Shown here: positions 7,669-15,976 of the stretch, one piece after another
How the letters are laid out: every line of letters starts with the position of its first letter
Numbering within the stretch: the first letter of the stretch is position 1
Origin: Candidatus Abyssobacteria bacterium SURF_5
GTDB taxonomy: Bacteria; Abyssobacteria; SURF-5
Length of the DNA stretch: 23,281 nucleotides
Reading direction: 5' to 3'
NCBI GenBank assembly: GCA_003598085.1
Contig: QZKU01000094.1
Span: 1-23,281 of the forward strand
Program-made: the position numbers and the translations under genes
Notes under the pieces: model-generated
What the model was told of the DNA's origin: nothing
Database searches by the model: none
What the model saw: the letters and a program-made list of their open reading frames with translations, nothing else

Positions 7669-8247
7669 ATGAGAGTCGTTCGTGATGAAAGGGGTCTCAC
7701 TCTTGTCGAAGTGGCGGTGTCGATTGTCATCCTGACGCTGTTGCTGCTCGGCATCGGCGCCATGCTGACCGTCTCGATGCGATCGGCGATCACCAACCAG
7801 GAGCGGCACCTGGCCGATTCGCAGGCCCGCATGGTGACAGAACGCATCCTTAATTTCGCCGCAATGGGGTCCGCCAACTTCGATGCCTTGATCGCAAACA
7901 ACCATAATGGAGCCCAGCCGGCCCAGCCGGCCATTCCCGGGGTTCGACCGGCGATCCCGGCCGAGCCGCCTAACGACCGCTTGTATGCTGATTTTGACGG
8001 CGACGGCGTGGCCGACTACGGGATCGGCAGCAAAAGAATCTTTGTTTATCAGTTGCTGATCGACGACATACCTGTGGGAGGGCAAACGGGACTGCTCAAA
8101 CAGATAACCATCCGTATCTATTATGCGGATCAGAATCCTGCCCAGGCGAGGGTTGATACGAGGAAACACCGCAATCCGGGCGGACCAATGCCGCGGCATT
8201 ATACTCCTTCGCTCGCTGAAGTGTGCACGTATATCTCGCGGCCCTGA
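7669..8247 (+). CDS. PilV-like minor prepilin
   Basis: The 192-residue protein has a type III prepilin signal: a 9-residue leader MRVVRDERG, then LTLVEVAVSIVILTLLLLGIGAMLT. Gly at -1 and Glu at +5 of the mature chain are both present, so prepilin peptidase cleavage and N-methylation are expected. Position +1 is Leu rather than the usual Phe, which is tolerated. The first hydrophobic helix continues into a PilV-like QERHLADSQARMVTERIL segment. Residues about 84-102 carry a Pro/Ala repeat (QPAQPAIPGVRPAIPAEPP). A Shine-Dalgarno AAGGAA lies before the ATG. It would be incorporated at the pilus tip or in a pseudopilus. PilV versus GspI assignment is by leader and position only. Confidence 0.85.
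   Translation: MRVVRDERGLTLVEVAVSIVILTLLLLGIGAMLTVSMRSAITNQERHLADSQARMVTERILNFAAMGSANFDALIANNHNGAQPAQPAIPGVRPAIPAEPPNDRLYADFDGDGVADYGIGSKRIFVYQLLIDDIPVGGQTGLLKQITIRIYYADQNPAQARVDTRKHRNPGGPMPRHYTPSLAEVCTYISRP
7910..7975 (+). repeat. Short GC-rich coding repeat in the PilV-like gene
   Basis: GCCCAGCCG occurs twice in tandem and is followed by a related CCGGC-rich stretch encoding alternating Pro and Ala (PAQPAIP, RPAIPAEPP). It is a flexible loop candidate. A site of slippage is an inference. Confidence 0.4.
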
Positions 8248-8264
8248 CAGGTGGTGCTGAAGAA

Positions 8265-8768
8265 ATGTCGCAAATAAAGACTGCAAGAAACGAAGCCGGT
8301 TTCACCCTGGTAGAACTCGCGCTGACTGTTGTGATCGCCCTGGTCATCTCGATTATGGTCGTGCGCTTTTGGATTACCACGTCGGAAGCTTTCATACTCG
8401 ATACGAACATTGTTACGCTCAAACAGCAGTCGGAGCGGACAATCGAGATCATGTCCGAAAAAATACGACGCGCCAACGCGGCGACAATCGTGGTCAGCAA
8501 CGGCAACAGCACCATTGATTTCGTTGATACTTTCGACGGAGCGGCCGTTCGATACGAATTCCAGCCGCCTGCGCCGGGCGGTCCGCCGTGGGGACAGATA
8601 GTGCAGACGGCAAGTGGAATGCAGGTTGTGCTTGCCAGTTATGTCGAAAACTTGCAGTTCACGGCTACACCGACCGGCCTTGTCTCGGTAACCGCCGCCT
8701 TTCAGACGGGAAGCGGCAACGCGCAATCCCGCCTCACCTCCCAATTCAGCGCCTCCGCAAGAAATTAG
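8265..8768 (+). CDS. PilW/GspJ-like minor prepilin
   Basis: The 167-residue protein has a prepilin leader MSQIKTARNEAG followed by FTLVELALTVVIALVISIMVV. Gly at -1, Phe at +1 and Glu at +5 are all canonical. After the helix comes LKQQSERTIEIMSEKIRRANAATI, the helix-to-strand pattern seen in PilW and GspJ, and then a beta-rich C-terminal domain. The start at 8265 is chosen because it gives a normal 12-residue leader and has GGTGGTG before it. The frame stays open upstream to 8223, overlapping the previous gene. It is the last gene of the operon. No major pilin or assembly ATPase is in the window, so the core machinery must be elsewhere. Confidence 0.85.
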   Translation: MSQIKTARNEAGFTLVELALTVVIALVISIMVVRFWITTSEAFILDTNIVTLKQQSERTIEIMSEKIRRANAATIVVSNGNSTIDFVDTFDGAAVRYEFQPPAPGGPPWGQIVQTASGMQVVLASYVENLQFTATPTGLVSVTAAFQTGSGNAQSRLTSQFSASARN

Positions 8769-9126
8769 TCGAAGCCCTGCCAGTGACGACCGTCCGTCTA
8801 GTGCCGATGACCCATCATCATAGGGCCATGCGCACTTGAGAAGAAAAATCCCGGTGGGCGATCTGCGTTCCAGGGCAGTTATTGCACTCGAGGAGGAAAA
8901 TGGCTGCGGCCGAATCCGCCTCGGATCAAGCAGGTCAGTCGAGGCCCGACAGGTGTGATCGCCGGCATTGGCAAGAACTTTGCTCCCTATTCAGTAGTGA
9001 CGGCATTGCCTTCGGGCGGTGAGTCGCCTTGGTTGCCCGAGGAGAAACACGGGAATTTCGAATTATACATAACGTGCTTATAACATTTTACTTAGATGCA
9101 GTAATCGACTGAAAGAGGAGACAAAC
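8769..9126 (+). other. 358-base gap with a weak small ORF and the FHA gene promoter
   Basis: No confident gene is seen. An ATG at 8900 has a very good ribosome site (GAGGAGGAAA) and opens a 40-codon frame to 9022 (MAAAESASDQ...SDGIAFGR), but its composition is not convincing. Another frame is open from about 8808 to 9085 without a good start. TATAAC at 9079-9084 with a weak -35 (TTTCGA, 9056-9061, 17-base spacer) may drive the FHA gene at 9127. No terminator hairpin is seen after the pilin operon. Confidence 0.4.
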
Positions 9127-9834
9127 ATGGCGATCCTGACGCTCGTATTTGGTCGCGATATTTTGGGAACATTTGACGTAAATCGGAACAAGATGATCAT
9201 TGGACGCGCGGACGATTGTGATATCGTTATCGATAATCTTGCGGTTTCACGCCATCATGCAATCATCGAAAAGAATGACGGCTCCGTCCTGATCAATGAC
9301 CTGGACAGCAACAACGGCACGTTTATCAACGGGCAAAAGATCATCGGGTCAACCGCCCTCAACTTCGGTGATGAGATCGGGATCGGCAAGCACGTTCTTG
9401 TTTTCGATAGCCATGCGAAGAAAAGGAAGCCGCTGGATGCACCCATAAAAGAGGCTCTTCCTGATATGGATTCTCCAGAGCGAGGCACCATGTTGGTCGA
9501 ACCGAAGAGCATGGAGAAGATTCAGAAGAAGGTGAGCGCCAGTCGCAAGGCGCATCTTCGCTTGAAAAACGGGCATAATGATGTACTGATTCGGCTCGAT
9601 AAAGCAGATCTTTTCTTCGGCAAGGCATCTGAGTGCGATGTAAAAATAGGCGGTTTCTTCTGTTCTCGCAAACACGCTGCAATTAAACGCGTGGAAAACG
9701 GTTATCAGGTGATAAATTTCGCAGTGCTCTCTCCGACTCGGCTTAACGGGACACGGGTTCAATCGGCTTTCCTTTGTGACGGCGATGAAATCAAAATGGG
9801 CGGAAACACGTTCCTGTTTCATTCCGACCAGTAG
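9127..9834 (+). CDS. Protein with two FHA domains
   Basis: The 235-residue protein is a cytoplasmic phosphothreonine-reading protein by family. FHA domain 1 (about 1-95) shows G26-R27, SRHH at 41-44 and NNGT at 62-65, the full binding set. FHA domain 2 (about 142-233) has G165-K166 in place of GR, SRKH at 180-183 and LNGT at 206-209, so it may bind with altered strength. The linker (96-141) is charged and holds ERGTMLVEP, in which Thr121 looks like a possible phosphosite. GAGGAG lies before the ATG. It follows the pilin operon but with its own likely promoter. No kinase or phosphatase gene is nearby, so the partner is unknown. Confidence 0.9.
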   Translation: MAILTLVFGRDILGTFDVNRNKMIIGRADDCDIVIDNLAVSRHHAIIEKNDGSVLINDLDSNNGTFINGQKIIGSTALNFGDEIGIGKHVLVFDSHAKKRKPLDAPIKEALPDMDSPERGTMLVEPKSMEKIQKKVSASRKAHLRLKNGHNDVLIRLDKADLFFGKASECDVKIGGFFCSRKHAAIKRVENGYQVINFAVLSPTRLNGTRVQSAFLCDGDEIKMGGNTFLFHSDQ

Positions 9835-10020
9835 CGCATCACGACATCGGAAATATCAGCATGCCGGTTGTCAAAAATCGATTTCACCGCGGCTTCACCC
9901 GAGGAATTAATATAACCACCGTTGTCCGGGACCACTCGGTTAGGCGAGAGCGGTGTATCGGAAGAGCCTTACTGTCACCCCACTAAGGATCGATTCTCAG
10001 AACAGCGTTCGCTTCAAGAT

Positions 10021-10040
10021 AGGAGGGGAATGAACTGACC
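10021..10040 (+). promoter_or_regulatory. Ribosome site with a two-codon ORF before the DsbA-like gene
   Basis: AGGAGGGG at 10021-10028 is very close to ATG AAC TGA (10030-10038), a two-codon ORF, and is 12 bases from the real start at 10041. The strong site may therefore serve both starts. This spacing decides the annotation of the 10041 start, because the 10030 frame stops at once. Confidence 0.45.
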
Positions 10041-10844
10041 ATGGCAAAATGCAACTGGCTGGTGATTCTGGTTTTTGTCAATGTTTTCTTTTACCTCGCA
10101 CCGGCGTACGCCGACACCATCATCCTCGTAAATGGAAAGTCATTTGAAGGTATCATCACGGCTGAAGAAGACGATCGCGTCCAGATCGAAGTTACTGCGA
10201 GCCGTGAATTGAAGTGGTTCCCGCGCAACCAGATCGACTCGATCATTTTGGAATATCGTGATGTCGCTCCGGCGGAATATGATGATCCAGAAGATCAAGC
10301 GGCGGCGCCTCTCTCCGTCGTTGGAATGAATGATCCGGGGGCAGCCGCAGCGCCTTTTAAAGGGCCTCGAGATGCACCGGTTACTGTCATGGCTTTCACT
10401 GACTACCAATGCCCGGCATGTGTGCGGCTTATGCCGCGTCTCCAGCAGGTGCTGGATATGCATCCCAACCAGGTCAAAATCGTATTGAGAAACTGTCCGT
10501 GGTCGTATCACAAGTACGCGAAGGAGGCCGCGCTGGCGGCTCTCGCTGCGCACCAACAGGGGAGATTCTGGCAATTCCACGATGCGTTGACGGCAAGAGG
10601 GACGGCGATCGATAGCGCGACTATTGCGGCTGTCGCGCGCGAAACATATCTGGACCTGGAAAAATTCAATGAGGACATGAATGGAGCCTACTGCAAAGAA
10701 CAACTGGCAAGAGATCAGCAGGCGGTCAAGGATATGGGAGTAAAAGCTACACCTTCGGTTTTTGTTAATGGGACCTTCCTGGATGATCGCTCCCTCCGGG
10801 GTTTTCAAGTAATGATCGAGGCGGAACTGCAAAAAAAGAAATAA
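10041..10844 (+). CDS. Secreted DsbA-family thioredoxin-like protein with extra N-terminal domain
   Basis: The 267-residue protein has a signal peptide (1-24, ending PAYA) and so acts in the periplasm. Residues about 25-75 form a small beta-rich segment (DTIILVNGKSFEGIITAEEDD...) resembling Sm/SH3-like domains seen at the front of some envelope proteins. The DsbA-like domain starts near 105. The active site is CPAC at 124-127, within FTDYQCPAC, and the cis-proline loop is KATPSVFVNG with Pro238. Both are conserved, so a disulfide oxidoreductase or isomerase role is expected. The insertion between them (WSYHKYAKEAALAALAAHQQGRFWQFHDAL) is typical of the thioredoxin_4/DsbA group. A further Cys at about 219 is not part of the active site. 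No DsbB/VKOR gene is adjacent. A terminator follows. Confidence 0.9.
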   Translation: MAKCNWLVILVFVNVFFYLAPAYADTIILVNGKSFEGIITAEEDDRVQIEVTASRELKWFPRNQIDSIILEYRDVAPAEYDDPEDQAAAPLSVVGMNDPGAAAAPFKGPRDAPVTVMAFTDYQCPACVRLMPRLQQVLDMHPNQVKIVLRNCPWSYHKYAKEAALAALAAHQQGRFWQFHDALTARGTAIDSATIAAVARETYLDLEKFNEDMNGAYCKEQLARDQQAVKDMGVKATPSVFVNGTFLDDRSLRGFQVMIEAELQKKK

Positions 10845-10878
10845 TTCTTCTCAACACAGATGCTAAGGAAAAGAAGGC

Positions 10879-10898
10879 GGGCGGCCTTTCGGCCGCCC
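10879..10898 (+). terminator. Rho-independent terminator between convergent genes
   Basis: GGGCGGCC, loop TTTC, GGCCGCCC form a perfect 8-bp GC stem followed by TTGCTTT. On the other strand the stem is followed by GCCTTCTTTTCC, so it may also stop clpB transcription. It lies 34 bases after the DsbA-like gene and 34 bases beyond the clpB stop. Confidence 0.85.
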
Positions 10899-10932
10899 TT
10901 GCTTTATGTAATCAGGGTATCCCCCTGTTGCT

Positions 10933-13533
10933 TTAGACTCTCGCCGGCTCTACTTTTCTGAAAACGATCTGCTCATTCTCGGCATCCACCTCGATCGTGC
11001 CGCCTTCACGGAACTCGCCCTTGAGCAGGCTCATGGCGAGCGGATCGAGCACCAGGCGCTGGATAGTCCGCTTGAGCGGACGCGCCCCATAGGCGGGATC
11101 GTATCCTTGCTCGGCCAGCAGTTCCTGCGCGTGCTCGGTCAGCTGAAGGTCTACCTTCCGCTCGGCAAGCCGTTGCTTCACGCGCGCAAGCTGAATGGAG
11201 ACTATCTCCTTGATCTGGTCTTTGCCGAGGCTGTTGAAGGTGATGATGTCGTCGATCCGATTCAGGAATTCCGGCCTGAACTCGCGGCGCAGCGCATCGA
11301 GCATCACTTTACGCGCCTGTTCGGGATCACCATTGACCTGGGCAAGATATTGGCTGCCGACGTTCGAGGTCATGATGATGACGGTGTTCTTGAAATCCAC
11401 AGTGCGACCCTGGCCGTCGGTCAGGCGCCCGTCATCCAGGATCTGAAGCAGAACGTTGAAGACATCCGCGTGCGCCTTTTCGATCTCGTCGAAGAGCACA
11501 ACGCTGTAAGGCTTGCGGCGGACCAATTCGGTCAGTTGTCCGCCCTCTTCATAGCCGACGTATCCGGGCGGCGCCCCGATCAGCCGCGCAACAGTGTGTC
11601 GCTCCTGGTATTCGCTCATATCTATCCGGATCATTGCCGACTCGTCATCGAAAAGGAATTCGGCAAGCGCGCGCGCCAGTTCGGTTTTGCCGACACCGGT
11701 CGGCCCGAGGAATATGAACGAGCCGATCGGCCTGTTGGGGTCTTGCAGGCCGGCCCGGGCGCGGCGGACGGCGTCGGAGACGGCATGGATCGCGTGGTCC
11801 TGTCCGACGACGCGTTGGCGCAGTCTGTCATCCATTTTCACCAGCTTCTCCATTTCGCCTTCAAGCAGTTTTGAGACGGGAATACCGGTCCATTTGGAAA
11901 TGATCTCGGCGATATCCTCATCGTCGACTTCTTCCTTGAGGAAACTGCGCGTGCTCTGGATTTCCGCCAGCCTTTTATTCGTCTCTTCGAGCTGTTTCTG
12001 CAGCTCGATCATGCGCCCGTAACGGATTTCGGCGACGCGGTTCAGGTCGCCCGCCCGCTCCGCGCGCTGTTCCTCGGTCTTTTCGCGGTCCATCTGCTCC
12101 TTGATCTCGCGAACGCGCTGAATGACATTTTTTTCGAGCTGCCACTGCGCTTTCATCTGCCCGCTCTGCTCTTTCAGATCCCCCAGTTCCCGCTCGAGCT
12201 TCTCGAGTCGTTCCCGGGAGGCGGCGTCTCTCTCTTTGCGGAGCGCCTGCCGCTCGATCTCGAGTTGCATGATCTTGCGTTCGACCTCGTCAATCTCGGT
12301 CGGCAGACTATCGATCTCGATGCGCAGCCGCGAGGCCGCCTCATCGATCAGATCGATTGCTTTGTCGGGTAAAAACCTGTCCGAGATGTAGCGGTGCGAA
12401 AGAACGGCAGCGGCCACGAGCGCGGCGTCCTGAATACGCACGCCATGATGCACCTCATATCGCTCCTTCAGCCCTCGCAGGATCGCGATGGTGTCCTCAA
12501 CCGAAGGCTCCTCCACGAGGACAGGCTGGAACCGCCGCTCGAGAGCGGCGTCCTTCTCGATATGCTTTCGGTACTCAGTCAAGGTGGTCGCCCCAATGCA
12601 GCGCAATTCCCCGCGCGCAAGAGCCGGTTTGAGCATGTTCGAGGCGTCGACGGCGCCCTGCGCAGCCCCGGCGCCAACCAGCGTGTGCAGTTCGTCGATA
12701 AACAGAACGATGCTGCCTTCCGCTTCCTCGATTTCGCGAAGCACGGCCTTCAAGCGATCCTCAAACTCGCCGCGAAATTTGGAGCCGGCCACCAGCGCGC
12801 CCAAATCGAGCGCGACGAGGCGCTTGTTTTTCAGGGATTCCGGAACATCGCCGGCAACCATCCGCTGGGCCAGCCCTTCAACTATTGCCGTCTTTCCCAC
12901 GCCTGGGTCTCCGATCAGGACGGGATTGTTCTTGGTTCGGCGCGAGAGCACCTGCATCACTCGCCTGATCTCGTCATCGCGCCCGATAACCGGATCAAGT
13001 TTGCCTTTCTCCGCCAGTTCGGTCAGGTCGCGGCTGTACCGCTTCAATGCCTGGTACTTCTCTTCGGGCGTTTGATCGGTGATTCGCTGGCTCCCCCGGA
13101 TTTCGACCAGCACCTTGTAGATCGTATCGCGAGTAACCCCGTATTCACGCAGGAGCCGGGCCGCCTCGCTTGCCTTTTCGCCCTCGGCAATTGCTATCAG
13201 GAGGTGCTCGGTGCTAATGAATTCATCCTTTAGCTGCTGGGCTTCGGCGTTGGCCCGATTGAACGCTCTGGAAAGCGCATTTGACATGTATAATTGGCCG
13301 GCCTCGCCATAAATCTTCGGCATCCGCTCGAGAATTTCTTCCAGCCGATTCGTAATTACCCTGGGATCGACCTCGAGCCGCTGCAGAATGGGGGCAACGA
13401 TCCCCTCAGGTTGCCGTAACAGGGCCGCGAGTAGATGCTCCGGCTCAATCGCCTGATGGTTATACTGTTCAGCGATCTGCTGGGCTTCTTGCACTGCCTC
13501 TTGCGCTTTTATTGTGAATTTGTCAAAACGCAT
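10933..13533 (-). CDS. clpB: ATP-dependent disaggregase ClpB
   Basis: ClpB is a hexameric AAA+ chaperone that, with DnaK, pulls apart aggregated proteins in the cytoplasm. The 866 residues match the usual length. The Clp N-domain (about 1-145) starts with the typical [16 protein letters not shown]1 has Walker A GDPGVGKT at 208-215, with a following Walker B (FIDELHT). A long charged coiled-coil middle domain (about 410-525) distinguishes ClpB from ClpA and ClpC. NBD2 has Walker A GPTGVGKT near 608 and a Walker B (LFDEIEKA). The C-terminal domain is complete. GAGGAGG lies 11 bases before the ATG. A sigma-70 promoter lies just upstream; no CIRCE element or sigma-32 box was seen. DnaK and GrpE are not nearby. 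Confidence 0.98.
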   Translation of the reverse strand: MRFDKFTIKAQEAVQEAQQIAEQYNHQAIEPEHLLAALLRQPEGIVAPILQRLEVDPRVITNRLEEILERMPKIYGEAGQLYMSNALSRAFNRANAEAQQLKDEFISTEHLLIAIAEGEKASEAARLLREYGVTRDTIYKVLVEIRGSQRITDQTPEEKYQALKRYSRDLTELAEKGKLDPVIGRDDEIRRVMQVLSRRTKNNPVLIGDPGVGKTAIVEGLAQRMVAGDVPESLKNKRLVALDLGALVAGSKFRGEFEDRLKAVLREIEEAEGSIVLFIDELHTLVGAGAAQGAVDASNMLKPALARGELRCIGATTLTEYRKHIEKDAALERRFQPVLVEEPSVEDTIAILRGLKERYEVHHGVRIQDAALVAAAVLSHRYISDRFLPDKAIDLIDEAASRLRIEIDSLPTEIDEVERKIMQLEIERQALRKERDAASRERLEKLERELGDLKEQSGQMKAQWQLEKNVIQRVREIKEQMDREKTEEQRAERAGDLNRVAEIRYGRMIELQKQLEETNKRLAEIQSTRSFLKEEVDDEDIAEIISKWTGIPVSKLLEGEMEKLVKMDDRLRQRVVGQDHAIHAVSDAVRRARAGLQDPNRPIGSFIFLGPTGVGKTELARALAEFLFDDESAMIRIDMSEYQERHTVARLIGAPPGYVGYEEGGQLTELVRRKPYSVVLFDEIEKAHADVFNVLLQILDDGRLTDGQGRTVDFKNTVIIMTSNVGSQYLAQVNGDPEQARKVMLDALRREFRPEFLNRIDDIITFNSLGKDQIKEIVSIQLARVKQRLAERKVDLQLTEHAQELLAEQGYDPAYGARPLKRTIQRLVLDPLAMSLLKGEFREGGTIEVDAENEQIVFRKVEPARV

Positions 13534-13556
13534 GGGTTCTCTGCCTCCTCATTTCA

Positions 13557-13585
13557 ATTATATAATTCAAGAGAAGAAAAAGCAA
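13557..13585 (-). promoter_or_regulatory. Sigma-70 type promoter for clpB
   Basis: On the minus strand TTGCTT (13585-13580), a 17-base spacer and a perfect TATAAT (13562-13557) lie 24 bases before the clpB start. The predicted transcript would begin near 13550, right at the Shine-Dalgarno, so the leader would be very short. The -10 sits in a self-complementary ATTATATAAT. Confidence 0.6.
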
Positions 13586-13674
13586 TTTGGGTGCCAGCTT
13601 TGCAATCAATATAAGCCTTTTGTTAACAGATACTTATATATACGAGAGGATACGGGAGCGGCACCATCGTTTGA

Positions 13675-13699
13675 TATTTGTTTCATATTGAAACAAATA
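13675..13699. repeat. Perfect 11-bp-arm palindrome, operator-like
   Basis: TATTTGTTTCA (13675-13685), 3 bases, TGAAACAAATA (13689-13699). The arms are perfectly complementary and AT-rich. It lies about 90 bases upstream of the clpB -35 and beyond the terminator of the fusion gene. It has no T-tract like a terminator and does not match CIRCE. A dimeric repressor site is the best guess. Confidence 0.6.
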
Positions 13700-13737
13700 A
13701 GGAGGATCAAGCTACCACACTGGTGGGTAATCAAAAG

Positions 13738-13775
13738 AACCGCTGCCTCCACAGAGACGAGCGGAGGCAGCGGTT
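13738..13775 (-). terminator. Rho-independent terminator of the phosphoglycosyl transferase gene
   Basis: AACCGCTGCCTCC and GGAGGCAGCGGTT form a perfect 13-bp stem around a 12-base loop. On the minus strand it begins 7 bases after the stop codon at 13783 and is followed by CTTTTGATT. Confidence 0.85.
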
Positions 13776-13782
13776 GGCAGGT

Positions 13783-15531
13783 TTATACCTTGCTGAGAGC
13801 TTTGAAGAAAGTCAGGAAAATGATTTTGAGATCCAGCAGGAATGAGCATTCATCGACGTACTGCAGATCCAACTGAATCCAGTTATGGAAAAAATTAGTG
13901 CTCTTGCCTTTTATCTGCCACAGGCCGGTGAGACCTTGCTGGACCTTCAGGCGTACGTCGCGCCAATGGGGATTAAAGCGCATCTCGCTCATGGAGAGCG
14001 GGCGAGGGCCGACAACGCTCATGTGCCCCTGGAGCACGTTGAGAAGTTGGGGGAGCTCGTCCAGATTTGTCCTTCGGAGAAAGCGGCCGACCCGAGTTTC
14101 GCGGGGGTCGCCGTCGATCTTGAACATTGGTCCGTCGGACTGATTCAGGTTCTGAATCCTGGTTTTTATCTCTTCGGCCTCTTGGACCATAGTGCGGAAC
14201 TTGATCATTTTGAATGGCCTGGCATCTTTGCCGCAGCGAGTCTGCGCAAAGAAAACCGGCCCTCGCGAATCAAGTTTGATCGCTATGGCGATGAAGGTCC
14301 ACAGCGGTAATGTGAGGAGGAGCAGCGTGCCGGAGAAGGCCAGGTCCAGCGTTCTTTTCAGGATCGGGTACAGGCGCCCGTTCAGTTGCCTGGTCCAACT
14401 CGGTTTTTCCTTTATAACTTTGCGCACGGTCGTCCCGCCCAGGACGGCCCCAATGCCATCCAGGAACGGCTCTCCGTTCAGGATAATGCTTTCGCGGCAA
14501 TAGCCGGTGTCGAATCTTGCGGCCTTACCGCTGATCAGGCATTTGTCCACTTCAAAATCTGAAGGAAGCGAGCTATCGGCCCAGAGAACGCTTTCACGAA
14601 TGAAACTGTTCTTCTTCAATTGACAGCCCGGCCCGATAACCGACGGCCCTATGAGAGTAACGTTCTTATCAATGGAGGTATTCTCCCCGATAACCAGCGG
14701 GCGGATCAACGTCGCCGTCGGGTCAATGGACACATTTCTTCCCACCCAAATCTGACTCGTAATTTCCTGATAATCATCAAGGTGCTGCTTTGCTTGGGGT
14801 GTATCCCGCAGCAACTCAAAATTCATCCGCAAGTAATCGCCGATGGTTCTGATCCCGGCACAATTCTGCTTGTGTTTCCAACCTTCCACCTTCATTCCGC
14901 TCTTGCGCACTTTCGGAAGCAGCTGCTCCTTCATATCCATGAAGCCCGTCGGTTTGATATGTTCGAGCACCTGCGACTCGAGCACATAGATACCGGACGT
15001 TTCCATATTGGAGCGTCGATCCATCGAGAAGTGAAGCTGGACCACCTCTTCGATTTCGTTGTTCCCGTTCAGCAGTACGCGCTCGATCCCGGATTTCTTC
15101 TCTCCCTGAGTCACCAGTCCTACAGTCAGGTCCGCTCCCGAATGCTTGTGGTGCAAGATCATCTGCTGCAAGTCTTCGGGATGGAGGGAAATCAAACCGG
15201 CGGCAATCAAAACTATGGTATGGCCCGAAAGCTCCGGCTCGAGCGGTTTCAGGCAGCCGGCTGTTCCTCGCGGATGATCTTCCACCACCGTACGAACTTT
15301 CATTCCTTCCAGCGGCTCATTCGTCAGCGCGGACACAATCTCCTTGTCGCCAACGGTCAAGAAAACTTCCCTAATTCCCATCCGTTCCAGTGTCTCGAGC
15401 GTATACTGGTATGCCGGCTTATTCGCAATCGGAAAGAGCGCCTTCGGAACTTTTACTGGATCTATCGAACGACTATTCTTGCCGCCTATGGCTACTACTG
15501 CTTTCACATCCATATTCGATTCTGCTTCCAT
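13783..15531 (-). CDS. Fusion: degenerate nucleotidyltransferase, beta-helix, monotopic phosphoglycosyl transferase
   Basis: The 582-residue protein has three parts. Residues 8-245 are like sugar-1-phosphate nucleotidyltransferases ([11 protein letters not shown] at 29-39, GTAG at 89-92). Its signature loop reads GGKNSRS instead of GGxGTR. The metal-binding Asp motif is replaced by LIAAGLI at 108-114, and the late WxDxG motif by CAGIRTIGD, so it is probably not catalytic. Residues 262-375 contain hexapeptide repeats of a left-handed beta-helix. Residues 386-582 are a bacterial sugar transferase: a re-entrant membrane helix at 399-420, KFRTM, the catalytic Asp491-Glu492 in [10 protein letters not shown], and VVGPRP. 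This domain transfers a sugar phosphate to undecaprenyl phosphate at the inner membrane, starting a glycan. The start could also be the ATG at 15513. No glycosyltransferase or flippase gene is adjacent. Confidence 0.9.
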   Translation of the reverse strand: MEAESNMDVKAVVAIGGKNSRSIDPVKVPKALFPIANKPAYQYTLETLERMGIREVFLTVGDKEIVSALTNEPLEGMKVRTVVEDHPRGTAGCLKPLEPELSGHTIVLIAAGLISLHPEDLQQMILHHKHSGADLTVGLVTQGEKKSGIERVLLNGNNEIEEVVQLHFSMDRRSNMETSGIYVLESQVLEHIKPTGFMDMKEQLLPKVRKSGMKVEGWKHKQNCAGIRTIGDYLRMNFELLRDTPQAKQHLDDYQEITSQIWVGRNVSIDPTATLIRPLVIGENTSIDKNVTLIGPSVIGPGCQLKKNSFIRESVLWADSSLPSDFEVDKCLISGKAARFDTGYCRESIILNGEPFLDGIGAVLGGTTVRKVIKEKPSWTRQLNGRLYPILKRTLDLAFSGTLLLLTLPLWTFIAIAIKLDSRGPVFFAQTRCGKDARPFKMIKFRTMVQEAEEIKTRIQNLNQSDGPMFKIDGDPRETRVGRFLRRTNLDELPQLLNVLQGHMSVVGPRPLSMSEMRFNPHWRDVRLKVQQGLTGLWQIKGKSTNFFHNWIQLDLQYVDECSFLLDLKIIFLTFFKALSKV

Positions 15532-15752
15532 TCTGCAATTGCTCTGCGACTAGTCCTATTCGAAATGCAACTGTGATGTTCTTGGAGTATGTGTTGAAAC
15601 TAGGTGCTTATTTTCGCCTCCTCATCCAACTTCCTTATTTCGAGAGACACGAACACCTACGGCCTCTGAATTATGCGAGTTGGTATTTTGAAGTGATTTG
15701 GTGTCTACAGAAATATGGCGAGCAACAACATTATGCCTTGCCGGCTATAAAG

Positions 15753-15802
15753 TTGCTTTTGGTTGGACCGCTTCGCCCAGCCACGTCTGTAAGCAAACCA
15801 AA
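15753..15802 (-). repeat. Two crossing inverted repeats in the fusion-gene leader
   Basis: On the plus strand TTGCTT (15753-15758) pairs with AAGCAA (15791-15796), and TTTGGTT (15758-15764) pairs with AACCAAA (15796-15802). The order a-b-a'-b' is a pseudoknot or two mutually exclusive hairpins. In between is GC-rich sequence that can form its own small helix. It would lie in the middle of the roughly 410-base leader RNA. Confidence 0.4.
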
Positions 15803-15947
15803 TTCACGCTCTCCGACAACAATAGGTGCAGCTACCGTCTTAACCGATTCTGAAAAATCCCGTTTTTTGGTGTTACTACTGCTCTTACTGTTTTTCCAGG
15901 CGTGCGCGTATTTGGTAAGCAAAAGGACCCCCGCGTACGTAAAACAG

Positions 15948-15976
15948 ATTATATCCTACAAGTTTATCAATGTCAA
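15948..15976 (-). promoter_or_regulatory. Perfect-consensus sigma-70 promoter, minus strand
   Basis: TTGACA (15976-15971), exactly 17 bases, TATAAT (15953-15948). The predicted start is near 15941. The first confident gene downstream is the fusion gene at 15531, leaving a leader of about 410 bases. Confidence 0.75.

Noticed and set aside
8873-8885. GG...GC (AGGGCAGTTATTGC) as a second sigma-54 promoter
   Set aside because: The GG-GC spacing is 8 or 9 bases, not 10.
9943-9956. CGGTTAGGCGAGAGC with GG-N10-GC before the DsbA-like gene
   Set aside because: Only the spacing fits; the flanking consensus bases are absent.
13557-13699. CIRCE or sigma-32 control of clpB
   Set aside because: Neither TTAGCACTC-N9-GAGTGCTAA nor a CTTGAA/CCCCAT pair at proper spacing is present.
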